This document shows positions 44,717 to 54,219 of a stretch of 64,000 nt of DNA, piece by piece; position 1 is the stretch's first letter; each line of letters opens with the position of its first letter. Origin of the DNA: CAINVV01 sp963663675 (GTDB lineage: Bacteria; Bacteroidota; Bacteroidia; Bacteroidales; Prolixibacteraceae); contig OY760498.1 in the NCBI GenBank assembly GCA_963663675.1, positions 3,844,001 to 3,908,000 on the forward strand, written 5' to 3'. The notes under the pieces are model-generated. The model was not told where the DNA came from and did no database searches. It was given only the letters and a program-made list of their open reading frames with translations. A program made the position numbers and the translations under genes.

Positions 44717-46372
44717 ATGAAACAGATAATTAAATATACAATCGTATTGACCCTGTGGTTAATGGCAGGTATATCTTGTTCAGATGACTACTTCAATCGC
44801 GGTTCTCAGATAAAATTTGATGATTCTAATTTCTGGAGCAGCGAAGGCAATGTCAAAACCTACTGTTATGAATTTTATAACAGGTTTGTTGGTTTCTCAA
44901 CTGGTACAGACGGGGATTTTTATTTCACCACATTTACCGATGACCAGGCAGCCAGTGGAATGAACCTCTTCCCAACAACTGCTCCCTCTACAAGTACCGC
45001 CTGGACTTTTGTATATGTCCGCAAGGCAAATCTTCTTTTGGAGAGAGTCGACCAGGTTCCCATGAGCGATGATGCAAAAAATCATTACAGGGGAATTGCA
45101 AGGTTCTTCAGGGCCTTTGAATATGCAAACCTGGTCAGGCGTTACGGTGACATACCCTGGATTGACAAATATTTAGACCAGTCACAAACTGATGAGATTT
45201 ACAAACCAAGAACTGCAAGAGATGTTGTTGTTGACAATATCCTGGCTGATCTGGACTTTGCAGCAGCTAACGTCAGAACAAAAGCTGTGGCAGACGCTCT
45301 TTCAGACAAGAATACCGTAAACAAGAATGTAGTTTATGCTTTGATGGCCAGGGTCGCCTTATACGAAGCGTCTGTATGCAAATATCAGAACAACAACATT
45401 GACAGAGCAAAAACCTTGTTTACCAAAGCCGCAAATGCTGCCCAGTTTGTAATTGATCAAGGTTATACTTTAAGTTCAAGCTACAAGGATGTATACAGCA
45501 CTCTCGATTTAACAAGTAACAAAGAAGTCCTGTTGTACAAAAATTATGTGACAGCAGTCATGACACATTCTGTCGTAGGATATACCAACAGCAGCACCAT
45601 GATCAGTGGATTGACTAAAGATGCTATAGATAGTTATTTGTGCAAAGACGGACTGCCAATTACATTGTCATCGCTTTATCAGGGGGATGCAGATATCAGC
45701 AAAACTCTGGCCAACAGGGACGACCGTTTGCTAAAAACTGTCGATAATGTACTGTGCTATACCGGGACACCGAACTCTAAAGGGTTCACTTCTTCCACAG
45801 GTTATAAAATTACAAAATTTGACAATGCTGCTATGCCGGCATCTGAAGTCTTAGCTCCTAACAATACAACTGATGCTCCATTGTTCTGGCTGGCAGAGAC
45901 ATTACTCATTTACGCTGAAGCCGTGGTGGAACTGGGAACTGTGACACAGGCCGATCTGAACAAAACGGTCAATTTGCTCAGAGCCCGTGCCGGAGTCGCC
46001 GCACTGGATATGAATAACGTTCCAAACGATCCCAAACGCGATACAGATGTCTCTGCCCTCTTATGGGAAGTGCGCAGAGAAAGACGTGTTGAACTGGTCA
46101 TGGATGGTTTCCGCCAATGGGATCTTCGCAGGTGGAAGAAACTTAACTACCTGGATCCAATTACCAAACCAGACATTTTCAAAGGAGCTAAAATTGTTCC
46201 CAAACCCTCTGGCGGACCAAAAGTTGACGCCAATAACTATATTACGCCTTATGGAACCACTTTACGTCCGGTTGATCAGTTAACCAGGAACTACCTGGAT
46301 CCTATCCCAACCGGACAATTGACGCTGTATCAGTTAAAGAATATTAATTTCCCTCAGAATCCCGGGTGGTAA
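44717..46372 (+). CDS. RagB/SusD family nutrient uptake lipoprotein
   Basis: A 551-residue surface lipoprotein (MAGISC lipobox, Cys21). Helical TPR-like SusD features include FFRAFEYANLVRRYGDIPWI, NLLRARAGV and RRERRVELVMDGFRQWDLRRWKKL, the last being a strong SusD_RagB signature. It begins 19 bases after susC and is followed by a strong terminator. Confidence 0.95.
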   Translation: MKQIIKYTIVLTLWLMAGISCSDDYFNRGSQIKFDDSNFWSSEGNVKTYCYEFYNRFVGFSTGTDGDFYFTTFTDDQAASGMNLFPTTAPSTSTAWTFVYVRKANLLLERVDQVPMSDDAKNHYRGIARFFRAFEYANLVRRYGDIPWIDKYLDQSQTDEIYKPRTARDVVVDNILADLDFAAANVRTKAVADALSDKNTVNKNVVYALMARVALYEASVCKYQNNNIDRAKTLFTKAANAAQFVIDQGYTLSSSYKDVYSTLDLTSNKEVLLYKNYVTAVMTHSVVGYTNSSTMISGLTKDAIDSYLCKDGLPITLSSLYQGDADISKTLANRDDRLLKTVDNVLCYTGTPNSKGFTSSTGYKITKFDNAAMPASEVLAPNNTTDAPLFWLAETLLIYAEAVVELGTVTQADLNKTVNLLRARAGVAALDMNNVPNDPKRDTDVSALLWEVRRERRVELVMDGFRQWDLRRWKKLNYLDPITKPDIFKGAKIVPKPSGGPKVDANNYITPYGTTLRPVDQLTRNYLDPIPTGQLTLYQLKNINFPQNPGW

Positions 46373-46408
46373 CAGTCACTATCTGATACAATAATACACA
46401 TTAAACAG

Positions 46409-46440
46409 AGGGGAGGATTTGCATGCATATCCTCCCCTTT
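46409..46440 (+). terminator. Rho-independent terminator after susCD
   Basis: AGGGGAGGAT (46409-46418), 10-base loop, ATCCTCCCCT (46429-46438), then T residues. It closes the transcript 36 bases after the SusD stop. Confidence 0.88.
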
Positions 46441-46523
46441 TGACTTCGTAAATTTTCCAATAGTATGATATACAGCTATTTTTTTCACATGGTCGGCTTC
46501 TGACCTTCTTAGAAAACAACTTT

Positions 46524-48398
46524 ATGAAAAAATTGTACTACAGGATTGCTCTTGCCCTGCTTATTCTTTTGGCAACTTTAGCAGTGGTCACGGCCCAATC
46601 AATTCATTTTGCCCATGTCACAGATACCCATGTAGGCTGCCAGTCCGGAGCAGAGGATCTCTCATTGACAGTTAAGGATATCAACCGTCAGACAGATATT
46701 GATTTTGTATTGTTAACAGGAGATATCACCGAATTTGGGTCAGATACGGAACTGCTTCAGGCACGCAAGATTATTGATCGTCTCAACAAACCCTGGTACA
46801 TCGTTCCGGGAAATCACGATTCAAAATGGTCCGAAAGCGGAAACAACAGTTTTGTAAAAACCTTTGGATCAGAACGTTTCTCTTTCCTAAAAAGTGGAAT
46901 TCAATTTATTGGGACTGCTTCCGGACCAAACATGCGGATGGCACCGGGGCTTGTTCCAAGAGAGCAGATACTCTTCCTGGATTCTGTACTTACACACCTG
47001 GAGTTACCCGGACAACCTGTCATATTTGTGAACCACTATCCATTGGATGAATCTCTTGCCAACTGGTACACAGTTATTGATTTGTTGAAAAAAGTCAACA
47101 TAAAAGCTACCCTGCTTGGTCATGGTCATACCAACAAACTCTATAACTTCGAAGGGATTCCCGGCGTAATGGGACGTTCCAACCTGAAAACTGCTAAGGC
47201 TGAACCAGGCTACAACCTGGTAACAATTGAGAAAGACACCATGTTCTATCAGGAAAGGCTATCAGCAGGTAAAACTTTACAGACTTGGTGCAAGGTCCCT
47301 CTAAATTCAAAAGCAGGTATAAGTCAGAAATGGCCACGTCCGGATTATTCTGTCAATAACCAATATCCCAGGGTCAAAGCGGTATGGTCTGTTCGGGAAA
47401 ACAGTGATATCGGAACCGGTTTCAGTCTCAGAGGCAATGTGGGTGTTTATGCAAATACTGCAGGGGAGATTATTGCCATCAATACCCGGACAGGAGAAAA
47501 AAAATGGACATTCAGATCCGGGGGTAAAATTTACTCAACCCCGGCCATTAATGGTGGTAAGGTTATTTGCGCTTCGACCGATCAAAATATTTATTGCCTG
47601 GATATTAAATCAGGTCAGCTCATCTGGAAATTCCCGACACACAAACCTATTGTTGCCTCACCAGCTATAGAAAACAACTCTGTTTTTATTGGTTCTTCAG
47701 AAGGGATATTCAGGTGTATCGACCTAATGAGCGGGAAATTAGTATGGAAATTTGACAGTGTCAAAAATTTCACAGAATGTAGACCATTAATATTGAGCAA
47801 AATAGTTTGCTTTGGCTCATGGGGCAATACGTTTTATGCACTTAACAAAAGCGATGGAAAACTCCTTTGGAAAAGAGAAAAATACAGCAACAGGATGCTG
47901 TCTCCCGCCGCTGTATGGCCGGTCGCTTCCAATGGCAAAATATTCCTGGTGGCACCCGACCGCCACATGACTGCACTGGATGAAAATACTGGAAGGGAAA
48001 TCTGGGATTCAGGCAAATACAGTTGTCGCGAATCGATTGGAATTTCAACTGATGGGAAGATTGTGTATATCAAAAATATGTCTGAAGGAAATATAGATGC
48101 CTTTTATTCCACTACGGAAGATCAAAAACTGGTTTGGGAGTGTAAAGCAGACCTCGGTTATGAAATTGCACCTTCTCCGATTGTTGAATCCGGGGAATTC
48201 GTGTTTATACCAACAACATCGGGTATTGTAGTGGCTGTTGACAGAAAGACCCATTTAGTTGTATGGAAACACAAAATCTCCAATGCACTGATCAACTCTG
48301 TATTACCAATTGGCAAACATAAAATAATCGTTAGCGCAATGGATGGAAGAGTGGAATGCCTCTCCTTCAAAAGGATACTAAAGAAGGCTAAAGGTTGA
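46524..48398 (+). CDS. Secreted metallophosphoesterase with PQQ-like beta-propeller
   Basis: A 624-residue exported protein (signal to about residue 24). The calcineurin-like domain (about 27-240) has the full metal set: DTHVG, GDITE, GNHD, NHYP and GHGHTN. The rest (about 280-620) is a run of PQQ/WD-like repeats (GEKKWTFRSGGKIYSTPAI, GQLIWKFPTHKPIVASPAI, GKLVWKFDS, GKLLWKREK) forming an eight-bladed propeller without clear enzyme residues. It may dephosphorylate a carbohydrate or nucleotide in the periplasm. It follows the SusCD terminator, so it has its own promoter or weak read-through. Confidence 0.88.
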   Translation: MKKLYYRIALALLILLATLAVVTAQSIHFAHVTDTHVGCQSGAEDLSLTVKDINRQTDIDFVLLTGDITEFGSDTELLQARKIIDRLNKPWYIVPGNHDSKWSESGNNSFVKTFGSERFSFLKSGIQFIGTASGPNMRMAPGLVPREQILFLDSVLTHLELPGQPVIFVNHYPLDESLANWYTVIDLLKKVNIKATLLGHGHTNKLYNFEGIPGVMGRSNLKTAKAEPGYNLVTIEKDTMFYQERLSAGKTLQTWCKVPLNSKAGISQKWPRPDYSVNNQYPRVKAVWSVRENSDIGTGFSLRGNVGVYANTAGEIIAINTRTGEKKWTFRSGGKIYSTPAINGGKVICASTDQNIYCLDIKSGQLIWKFPTHKPIVASPAIENNSVFIGSSEGIFRCIDLMSGKLVWKFDSVKNFTECRPLILSKIVCFGSWGNTFYALNKSDGKLLWKREKYSNRMLSPAAVWPVASNGKIFLVAPDRHMTALDENTGREIWDSGKYSCRESIGISTDGKIVYIKNMSEGNIDAFYSTTEDQKLVWECKADLGYEIAPSPIVESGEFVFIPTTSGIVVAVDRKTHLVVWKHKISNALINSVLPIGKHKIIVSAMDGRVECLSFKRILKKAKG

Positions 48399-48559
48399 TG
48401 GATAAATGCTAAAGTAAGGACTTCGCAGGATTTGAACTCTGTTTTCGTTCCCCTGTATACTCCCTGCTCTTTGCACGATGCCCCACGCATTTTTATACAT
48501 TATCCTTTTGCCTTCTTCAATAGCCTTATTTTGTTCTATTTTAGCAAAAAATTTCTCCC

Positions 48560-49213
48560 ATGGATCTAATGGGCTACAAAGCATTTATCTTCGACATGGA
48601 CGGAGTACTGGTTGACACAGAAAACCTCTACAAAGTCATTGAAAGAGAACTGTTTGAAAAAGTAGGCGCCAATGTAGGCCAGCAAGAGCATATCTCTTAC
48701 CAGGGAAGCTCCAATCCGGTAATGTGGAGCCTGATCAAGGAGAAACACAACCTCCCCCATCCGGTGGATGAACTTGTAGGAATCACTGAGGACAAAGTGA
48801 TCAGCTACTTCACTTCCCTATCCGACATTCAGCCAATGCATGGAGTTGTTGAACTGCTTAATTTTCTCGCATCCAAAGGGATCAAACTGGCGTTGGCTTC
48901 CTCTTCCACAATTAATGTGATCAGTATCATCTTGTTAAAGACCGGACTTGCGCCCTATTTTGAAGTAATAGTCGATAGTACGGAAGCCGGTGCCGGGAAA
49001 CCCGATCCGGCTATTTTTCTGCTGGCCCAAAGAAAACTTGGCATCCCCGGGGATCAATGCATAGTGATTGAAGATTCCAAGAATGGCATTGAGGCTGCAC
49101 TGGCGGCAGGTATCCACTGCATTGCTTTTAGTGGTCCAGGGTCAGAACACCAGGATCAGAGTGCTGCAGATTGGAGAATAAAGCGTTTCAGGGAAATAAT
49201 TGAGAAATATTAA
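48560..49213 (+). CDS. HAD family phosphatase (beta-phosphoglucomutase-like)
   Basis: A 217-residue haloacid dehalogenase-like protein: motif I DMDGVLVDTE, motif II SSST, motif III GKPDP and motif IV EDSKNGIEAA. The helical cap is between motifs I and II. Substrate may be a sugar phosphate or nucleotide; sequence does not decide. Translation may begin at 48560 or at the second ATG (48569), from which homologues usually start. Confidence 0.9.
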   Translation: MDLMGYKAFIFDMDGVLVDTENLYKVIERELFEKVGANVGQQEHISYQGSSNPVMWSLIKEKHNLPHPVDELVGITEDKVISYFTSLSDIQPMHGVVELLNFLASKGIKLALASSSTINVISIILLKTGLAPYFEVIVDSTEAGAGKPDPAIFLLAQRKLGIPGDQCIVIEDSKNGIEAALAAGIHCIAFSGPGSEHQDQSAADWRIKRFREIIEKY

Positions 49214-49538
49214 AGTAAGGTAGGATGGGCTAATGGGCTTCTAGTCCTGAAATAGGTTTACTAAATAAGTACACAAAAATCAGGATTAGTCAGGGAATAC
49301 GACACACACAGAACTGAACATTGACTGAAGGCCGCAAAACATCAGGACAAAGTAACAGCCTTTGATAGTGCATCTTATAGATTCGTCGTCCGTATATTAA
49401 TTTCCGAAATTGAGTTTTGATCGTTTCGGACGGAATGGAGAGAAATTAGAACAAAGGTTTTAGGAAAAAATTGAACTTTTCAAAATCTGAAAATTGGTCG
49501 AATAGAATTATTAGTCAGAACATTAATAAACACTTAAT
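49214..49538. other. Non-coding gap with a second copy of the REP-like element
   Basis: No gene was found. It begins with word-like repeat text (GGATGGGCTAATGGGCTTC, matching GAGTGGGCTAATAGGCTAA at 35717). At 49385-49436 lies CGTCGTCCG ... CGAAATTGAG ... CGGACGGAAT, which aligns with the block at 31281-31332 and forms CGTCCG/CGGACG arms. Confidence 0.5.
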
Positions 49539-50174
49539 TTGGAAAAAATATATACTTATAAGGAGGAACAAATAAACATTTGGTCCCACGCACTGGGATT
49601 ATTGCTTTTTGTTGCAGGAACCATCATTTTACTTGCAAAGGCAGTTAAGCTTCACTCGTTGAAAGTATTCATTGCGTTTCTTGTCTATGGCATCGGCGTA
49701 AATACCATGTACCTGGCTTCCACCCTGTATCACTCTGCAACAAAACCAGTGAGGAGAAAACGGCTGAATGTATTCGATCACAGTGCCATCTATCTGACCA
49801 TCGCCGGCAGTTACACTCCTATTACCCTCCTGACAATGCCCCCGGCATGGGGAACACCTATTTTGATCACAGTGTGGACAATCGCAATTATCGGAATTAC
49901 CCTAAAATTCTTCTTTATCGGAAAGTATTCCAGACTGTCCACTTCAATGTACGTGCTGATGGGATGGGTGATAATTGTCGCAATCAAACCATTGATAAAC
50001 AGCATGGAAATGGCGGGTCTGATCTGGCTCCTTGCCGGGGGACTCGCCTACACTATCGGAGCTCTGCTCTACCAGTTGAAAGGGCTAAAGTACAATCATG
50101 CGGTGTTTCACGTTTTCGTTTTGATCGGAAGTGCTTGCCATTATGTGGTGATTTATAGTTACTGTCTGAAGTAG
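49539..50174 (+). CDS. Hemolysin III / PAQR family membrane protein
   Basis: A 211-residue protein with seven hydrophobic helices. Zinc-site residues typical of the family are visible: the STLYHS block (ASTLYHSATKP), Asp in VFDHSAIYL, and the C-terminal HxxxH (FHVFVLIG, SACHYV). Bacterial members are linked to membrane homeostasis, and the haemolysin label is historical. The start is TTG at 49539; a stop lies four codons upstream in frame and no ATG is near, so TTG is the likely initiator. Confidence 0.88.
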   Translation: MEKIYTYKEEQINIWSHALGLLLFVAGTIILLAKAVKLHSLKVFIAFLVYGIGVNTMYLASTLYHSATKPVRRKRLNVFDHSAIYLTIAGSYTPITLLTMPPAWGTPILITVWTIAIIGITLKFFFIGKYSRLSTSMYVLMGWVIIVAIKPLINSMEMAGLIWLLAGGLAYTIGALLYQLKGLKYNHAVFHVFVLIGSACHYVVIYSYCLK

Positions 50175-50193
50175 ATTGCGCAAATTGAGGACC

Positions 50194-50489
50194 AATTTAC
50201 ACGAACGACACTTGGGAATTTTGGATTTTGGATTTTGGATTGTACGCCTCCGCCCGAAAAGATCAAACCTCAATTTTGGACTTTTGCTCACAGACATCGG
50301 TCTAGTTGTGAACTATTTCCATGGATTTTACCTAATGCTACTCAAATATATCCACGTTATGGTTATTTCAATATGCAAATTAGTCCGGTTTCCGTTCCCC
50401 AGTCTGCATTCTCCAATTTGCATTTTTGCACATTAGCACATTCCTATGCCCCAAGCTCTATGCCCTCGGCCATTTCTTTCGTGTAAATT
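50194..50489. repeat. Degenerate intergenic repeat bounded by 12-bp inverted repeats
   Basis: The 385-base gap 50175-50559 has no credible gene. AATTTACACGAA (50194-50205) and TTCGTGTAAATT (50478-50489) are exact inverted repeats. Between them are a tandem TTTTGGA repeat (50219-50240) and GCAAATTG/AATGTGCTAATGTGC-type words read on the minus strand (about 50405-50447) that recur at 31128-31155. It may be a decayed mobile or MITE-like element. Confidence 0.4.
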
Positions 50490-50559
50490 CGTCCCTAATT
50501 CGTGTAATCTTCTATTCTTTTTTCTTATTTTGTAAATCAATCCTATAACAACTACCAAA

Positions 50560-51288
50560 ATGGACATGGAGGACATTTTCCAGAAAATCGGGACGTCTCA
50601 AACGCTTAGTCAAAAGATCGAAAGAAATATTGAACGGGCAATCAGGGAGAAAAAATTGCCCATAGGAGCCAAATTGCCTCCCGAAAGAGAACTATGTGAA
50701 ATGTTCGCAGTTAGTCGCACCGCACTCAGGGAAGCGCTCAGGCGACTTAGCGCCAGGGGTTTGATAGAAATAAAAAAAGGAAGCGGAATGGTAGTCACCA
50801 AAATCGACATCAAAGATGCCATCAGCTCTCTCAATCTCTATTATGATTTAAAATTTGATGATCAGCTAATTCTTCAGATTATAGAACTCCGACTTGCGTT
50901 TGAGCCTGAAATTGCTAAAATGGCTGCACTCAACAGGACGGACGAAGATTTAAAGAACCTGGAAGCCAATCTGCTCGAATTTGCACGTTGTAATCCTGAC
51001 AATACCCAGCTTGAATCAGATATCGACAACAAATTTCACCTGTGCCTGGCTCGTGCTACAACCAACCCATTTGTTATCGTAACCATGGAGCCGGTATATA
51101 ACCTGTTACCGCGAATGCGGAATTTTATCTACGCTAACATCGAAGGAGAGAAGGAGATCACCCTGGGCTATCACAAAGAGATATTTAATGCCATCAGGGA
51201 AAAAGATGCAGAGAGGGCCTACGAAAAAATGGAGGCGCATATCGACCGCAATATGCAGGTTTACAACAAATTCCTGAAACAGTTTTAA
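50560..51288 (+). CDS. GntR family regulator, FadR subfamily
   Basis: A 242-residue transcription factor. The winged-helix domain covers about 12-85 (KLPPERELCEMFAVSRTALREALRRL, then GLIEIKKGSGMVV). The FCD effector domain covers about 100-235 with likely metal ligands in DNKFHLCLARAT, GYHKEIF and EAHIDRN. FadR-type proteins usually sense carboxylates such as sugar acids, pyruvate or lactate. No target operon is adjacent. Lactate is a MurQ product, so a link to the murein locus is imaginable, but it rests on no site match. Confidence 0.9.
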   Translation: MDMEDIFQKIGTSQTLSQKIERNIERAIREKKLPIGAKLPPERELCEMFAVSRTALREALRRLSARGLIEIKKGSGMVVTKIDIKDAISSLNLYYDLKFDDQLILQIIELRLAFEPEIAKMAALNRTDEDLKNLEANLLEFARCNPDNTQLESDIDNKFHLCLARATTNPFVIVTMEPVYNLLPRMRNFIYANIEGEKEITLGYHKEIFNAIREKDAERAYEKMEAHIDRNMQVYNKFLKQF

Positions 51289-51412
51289 TCCCGGGCAGGC
51301 TGATGGATAATCAGGTGGCGTGATCCAGGCATTAACCCAAGCTAACCTTAAGAATTAGAGCTCAAGCATCCTCTTTATCTTTAATTCCAGACCGTTGGCC
51401 CTAACTCACAAT

Positions 51413-51994
51413 TTATTTCCCCATCTTCCCCAAAACTTCATTGAGTCCTTGAGGATGATCAATCGAAAAAGCATAGGAGGCCGGGTCTGTCTTCGAATCA
51501 TTAGACATGGAAAAGGTAACTCTCTCTCCCTTTTCGAAGATGTTAATGATGGCTATTGCATCAGATTCGTTGATGAATATCCTATCTGAGACATTTTTTG
51601 CGGTAAACTGAAATGGCTCACCATCAACTTGTTTAATCGTGATTTTGTAGTAATTCTCATCTCCTTTCGTCACAATTTTCTGACCATATTCATAAAGCTT
51701 GATGCAAAAAGAGACCCTGTCAATCAGAAATTTGACCTTTAATTCTGTGTTGTCGACATTGCGCTTGTTGTAGGTACCCCAGATGGCAAAGGAATTTGTG
51801 ACATAATAAGCATTTTTGCTGTCACCCAGCTGGCCGGAATAGGATGAGATTTTCCACATGCTCTGTTCAACGGACTGTACTGCCTGAACTGTATCTTTTT
51901 TAACGGCATCTGTTTGTTTGGTGACTTTTTGCTGTTTTGAACCACATGCCAGTAAAATGGCAGGAAGGAAGATATACAAGATCAATTTCCTCAT
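51413..51994 (-). CDS. Hypothetical lipoprotein
   Basis: A 193-residue protein with a lipoprotein signal (AILLAC, Cys17) and a Lys/Gln/Thr-rich linker (to about residue 45). A beta-rich domain follows (SFAIWGTYNKRNVDNTELKVKFLI, YYKITIKQVDGEPFQF, RIFINESDAIAIINIF) that ends in a short helix. I do not recognise the family. It is a single minus-strand gene between the FadR-type regulator and glmS. Confidence 0.75.
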   Translation of the reverse strand: MRKLILYIFLPAILLACGSKQQKVTKQTDAVKKDTVQAVQSVEQSMWKISSYSGQLGDSKNAYYVTNSFAIWGTYNKRNVDNTELKVKFLIDRVSFCIKLYEYGQKIVTKGDENYYKITIKQVDGEPFQFTAKNVSDRIFINESDAIAIINIFEKGERVTFSMSNDSKTDPASYAFSIDHPQGLNEVLGKMGK

Positions 51995-52380
51995 TTGAAG
52001 AGTTTTTCACAATTTGGTCTGTTAAATATATGATTTTTTCTGTAAGAAATGAAGAAATTACTAGGATTATGGACGAAACGAAGTTCAGCGAAGCTAATTT
52101 GCATGAACTTTATAAGTGTGGGAAGGTATCGAATATGGGACTCATTGCATCTGGAAGTGGACAATGTGATGGAACTGGCAGAGTAGCTGAATAATCAAAA
52201 AATTATGACCACTATCTCATAAACTGTGTTCATAGAAAAGACCAAGAGTTGTACCCCTGCCTATTAAAATTTAACCGCATTGTGGGTATTACATTAGGCG
52301 AATTCGTCCGTATCCCGTTCTCCATTCTCCCATTTGCATATTTATCTCACGTATCATCTCTTATATCTCATTTCTATTTT
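51995..52380. other. Non-coding gap upstream of the glmS 3' end
   Basis: No credible gene. The first half reads MDETKFSEANLHELYKCGK in one frame but has no clear start site or family. The last 90 bases carry word-like repeat text (minus strand: GAAATGAGATATAAGAGATG, then GAGAATGGAGAACGGGATAC) that resembles the text near 35820. Confidence 0.35.
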
Positions 52381-54219
52381 CTACTCGACTGTCACCGACT
52401 TTGCAAGGTTCCTGGGCTGGTCTACATCACACCCGCGTAAAACTGCTATGTAATACGAAAAAAGCTGCAATGGCACAATAGCCAGCAGTGGTGTAACAGC
52501 AGGATGTGAATCAGGGATCTCGAAAACATCGTTGACCATTTCTTTCAATACCGTGTCACCCTCGGTAACCACGGCGATGAGATTGCCTTTTCGTGCTTTG
52601 ACTTCCTGAATGTTGCTGACAATTTTCTCATAATAATGATCATGGGGCGCAACCACTACCACAGGCAGGTTGTCATCAACAAGGGCAATAGGACCATGTT
52701 TCATCTCCCCTGCAGCATATCCTTCAGCGTGCATGTAAGAGATCTCCTTGAGCTTTAAGGCACCTTCCAGGGCAACTGGGAAAAGGGCTCCCCTTCCCAG
52801 GAACAAGGCATTTGCAGCATCTTTGTACTTTTCAGCTGTCTCTTTTATAAGCTGATGTTTTTCAAGTATAGTCCTGATTTTAGCAGGTATTTCCGTCAAT
52901 TCCCTTAAGAGATCATGATATAGCTCTGCCGAAATTTCTTCCCTTTCACGCGCCAGCTTAATGCCAAAAAGCGTCAGAACTGTAACCTGGGCAGTAAATG
53001 CCTTGGTGGAGGCTACGCCAATTTCAATGCCGGCATGTGTATAGACACCGGCATCCGTTTCCCTTGCTATTGAAGAGCCGACAACATTGCAAACACCAAT
53101 AATTGTCGCACCTTTTTCCTTCGCCATACGCAAAGCAACGAGAGTATCAGAGGTTTCACCGCTCTGGCTGATGGCAATTACCAGGTCATCAGATGAGAGT
53201 ACAGGATTGCGGTACCTGAACTCTGAGGCATATTCAACTTCAACCGGAATACGTGCATAGGTCTCAATCAGGTACTCACCCACAAGGGCAGCGTGCCAGG
53301 AGGTACCACATCCGATGATAATTATTCTTTTGGCCCTGAGTATTGTCGGAAAAATGTCTATCAGTCCTCCCAGCACCAAGGAGTTATGATCCGGAGAAAT
53401 TCTGCCTCGGAATGTATCTTCTATCGTCTTTGGCTGCTCAAAAATCTCTTTCAACATAAAATGAGCGAACTCACCCTTTTCGATTTCTCCGATCGACTGG
53501 TTGACTATTGATATCTGAAATGAGGCAGGTTTATCATCCAGCGTTTTTATCATGAGGTTGCTCCTGGAAATAACAGCTACCTCATTGTCTTTCATGTAAA
53601 TGACATTATTGGTATACCCAATGATCGGGGTTGCATCGGAGCCGATGAAATATTCCCCCAGTCCTATCCCTATTACCAGCGGACTGCCTCTCCGGGCAAC
53701 AATCAGCTGATCCTTCTCGTCCCTGCAGATTACAGCAATGCCAAAAGCACCAACAACTTTGGAGAGCGCCAGGCGAACGGCAATTTCCGCACTGATACCA
53801 TCACCATCCCGGTAGAAGAATTCAACCAGGTTCACAAGCACTTCTGTGTCCGTTTCAGACTGAAAGACGAATCCTTTTTCGATCAGGTCACTTTTCAGCT
53901 CTGCATAATTTTCTATTATTCCATTGTGAACCAGGGCAAAATAGTGATTCATTGACAAGTGCGGATGGGCATTTACATCGTTGGGCTCTCCATGGGTTGC
54001 CCATCTCGTGTGAGCTATGCCAAAAGTGCCACCCAAGGTCATGTTTTCTATATACTTTTCCAGGTCTGCAACCTTCCCTTTGCATTTATGAACCTGAAGT
54101 GAGCCATTTAATACAGCGAGGCCAGCTGAGTCATATCCACGGTACTCAAGGCGTCTTAATCCCTGAATTAAAAAAGGATAGGCTTGATTATTGCCAATGT
54201 AACCTACTATTCCACACAT
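52381..54219 (-). CDS. glmS: Glutamine-fructose-6-phosphate aminotransferase (isomerizing)
   Basis: A 612-residue enzyme making glucosamine-6-P, entry to UDP-GlcNAc and peptidoglycan. Cys2 (MCGIVGYIG) is the glutaminase nucleophile after Met removal, with HTRWATHG and the two SIS isomerase domains (GCGTSWHAALVGEYL, SQSGETSDT, and SYMHAEGYAAGEMKHGP). The C-terminus GCDVDQPRNLAKSVTVE is intact. It makes the same amino-sugar pool that MurQ would refill. Confidence 0.97.
   Translation of the reverse strand: MCGIVGYIGNNQAYPFLIQGLRRLEYRGYDSAGLAVLNGSLQVHKCKGKVADLEKYIENMTLGGTFGIAHTRWATHGEPNDVNAHPHLSMNHYFALVHNGIIENYAELKSDLIEKGFVFQSETDTEVLVNLVEFFYRDGDGISAEIAVRLALSKVVGAFGIAVICRDEKDQLIVARRGSPLVIGIGLGEYFIGSDATPIIGYTNNVIYMKDNEVAVISRSNLMIKTLDDKPASFQISIVNQSIGEIEKGEFAHFMLKEIFEQPKTIEDTFRGRISPDHNSLVLGGLIDIFPTILRAKRIIIIGCGTSWHAALVGEYLIETYARIPVEVEYASEFRYRNPVLSSDDLVIAISQSGETSDTLVALRMAKEKGATIIGVCNVVGSSIARETDAGVYTHAGIEIGVASTKAFTAQVTVLTLFGIKLAREREEISAELYHDLLRELTEIPAKIRTILEKHQLIKETAEKYKDAANALFLGRGALFPVALEGALKLKEISYMHAEGYAAGEMKHGPIALVDDNLPVVVVAPHDHYYEKIVSNIQEVKARKGNLIAVVTEGDTVLKEMVNDVFEIPDSHPAVTPLLAIVPLQLFSYYIAVLRGCDVDQPRNLAKSVTVE

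Noticed and set aside
50560..51288. The FadR-type regulator as the proven controller of the murein locus
   Set aside because: It is 30 kb away from the candidate operator, and the repeat there does not have the usual compact GGT-N-ACC spacing of FadR-family sites.
51937..52194. An 85-codon plus-strand frame starting in the lipoprotein gene
   Set aside because: Its first part is antisense to the start of a clear lipoprotein gene and the rest has no known motif.
52381..54219. A glmS ribozyme or riboswitch for glmS
   Set aside because: The upstream stretch (54220-54400) shows no recognisable glmS ribozyme core, and this control is typical of Gram-positive bacteria.
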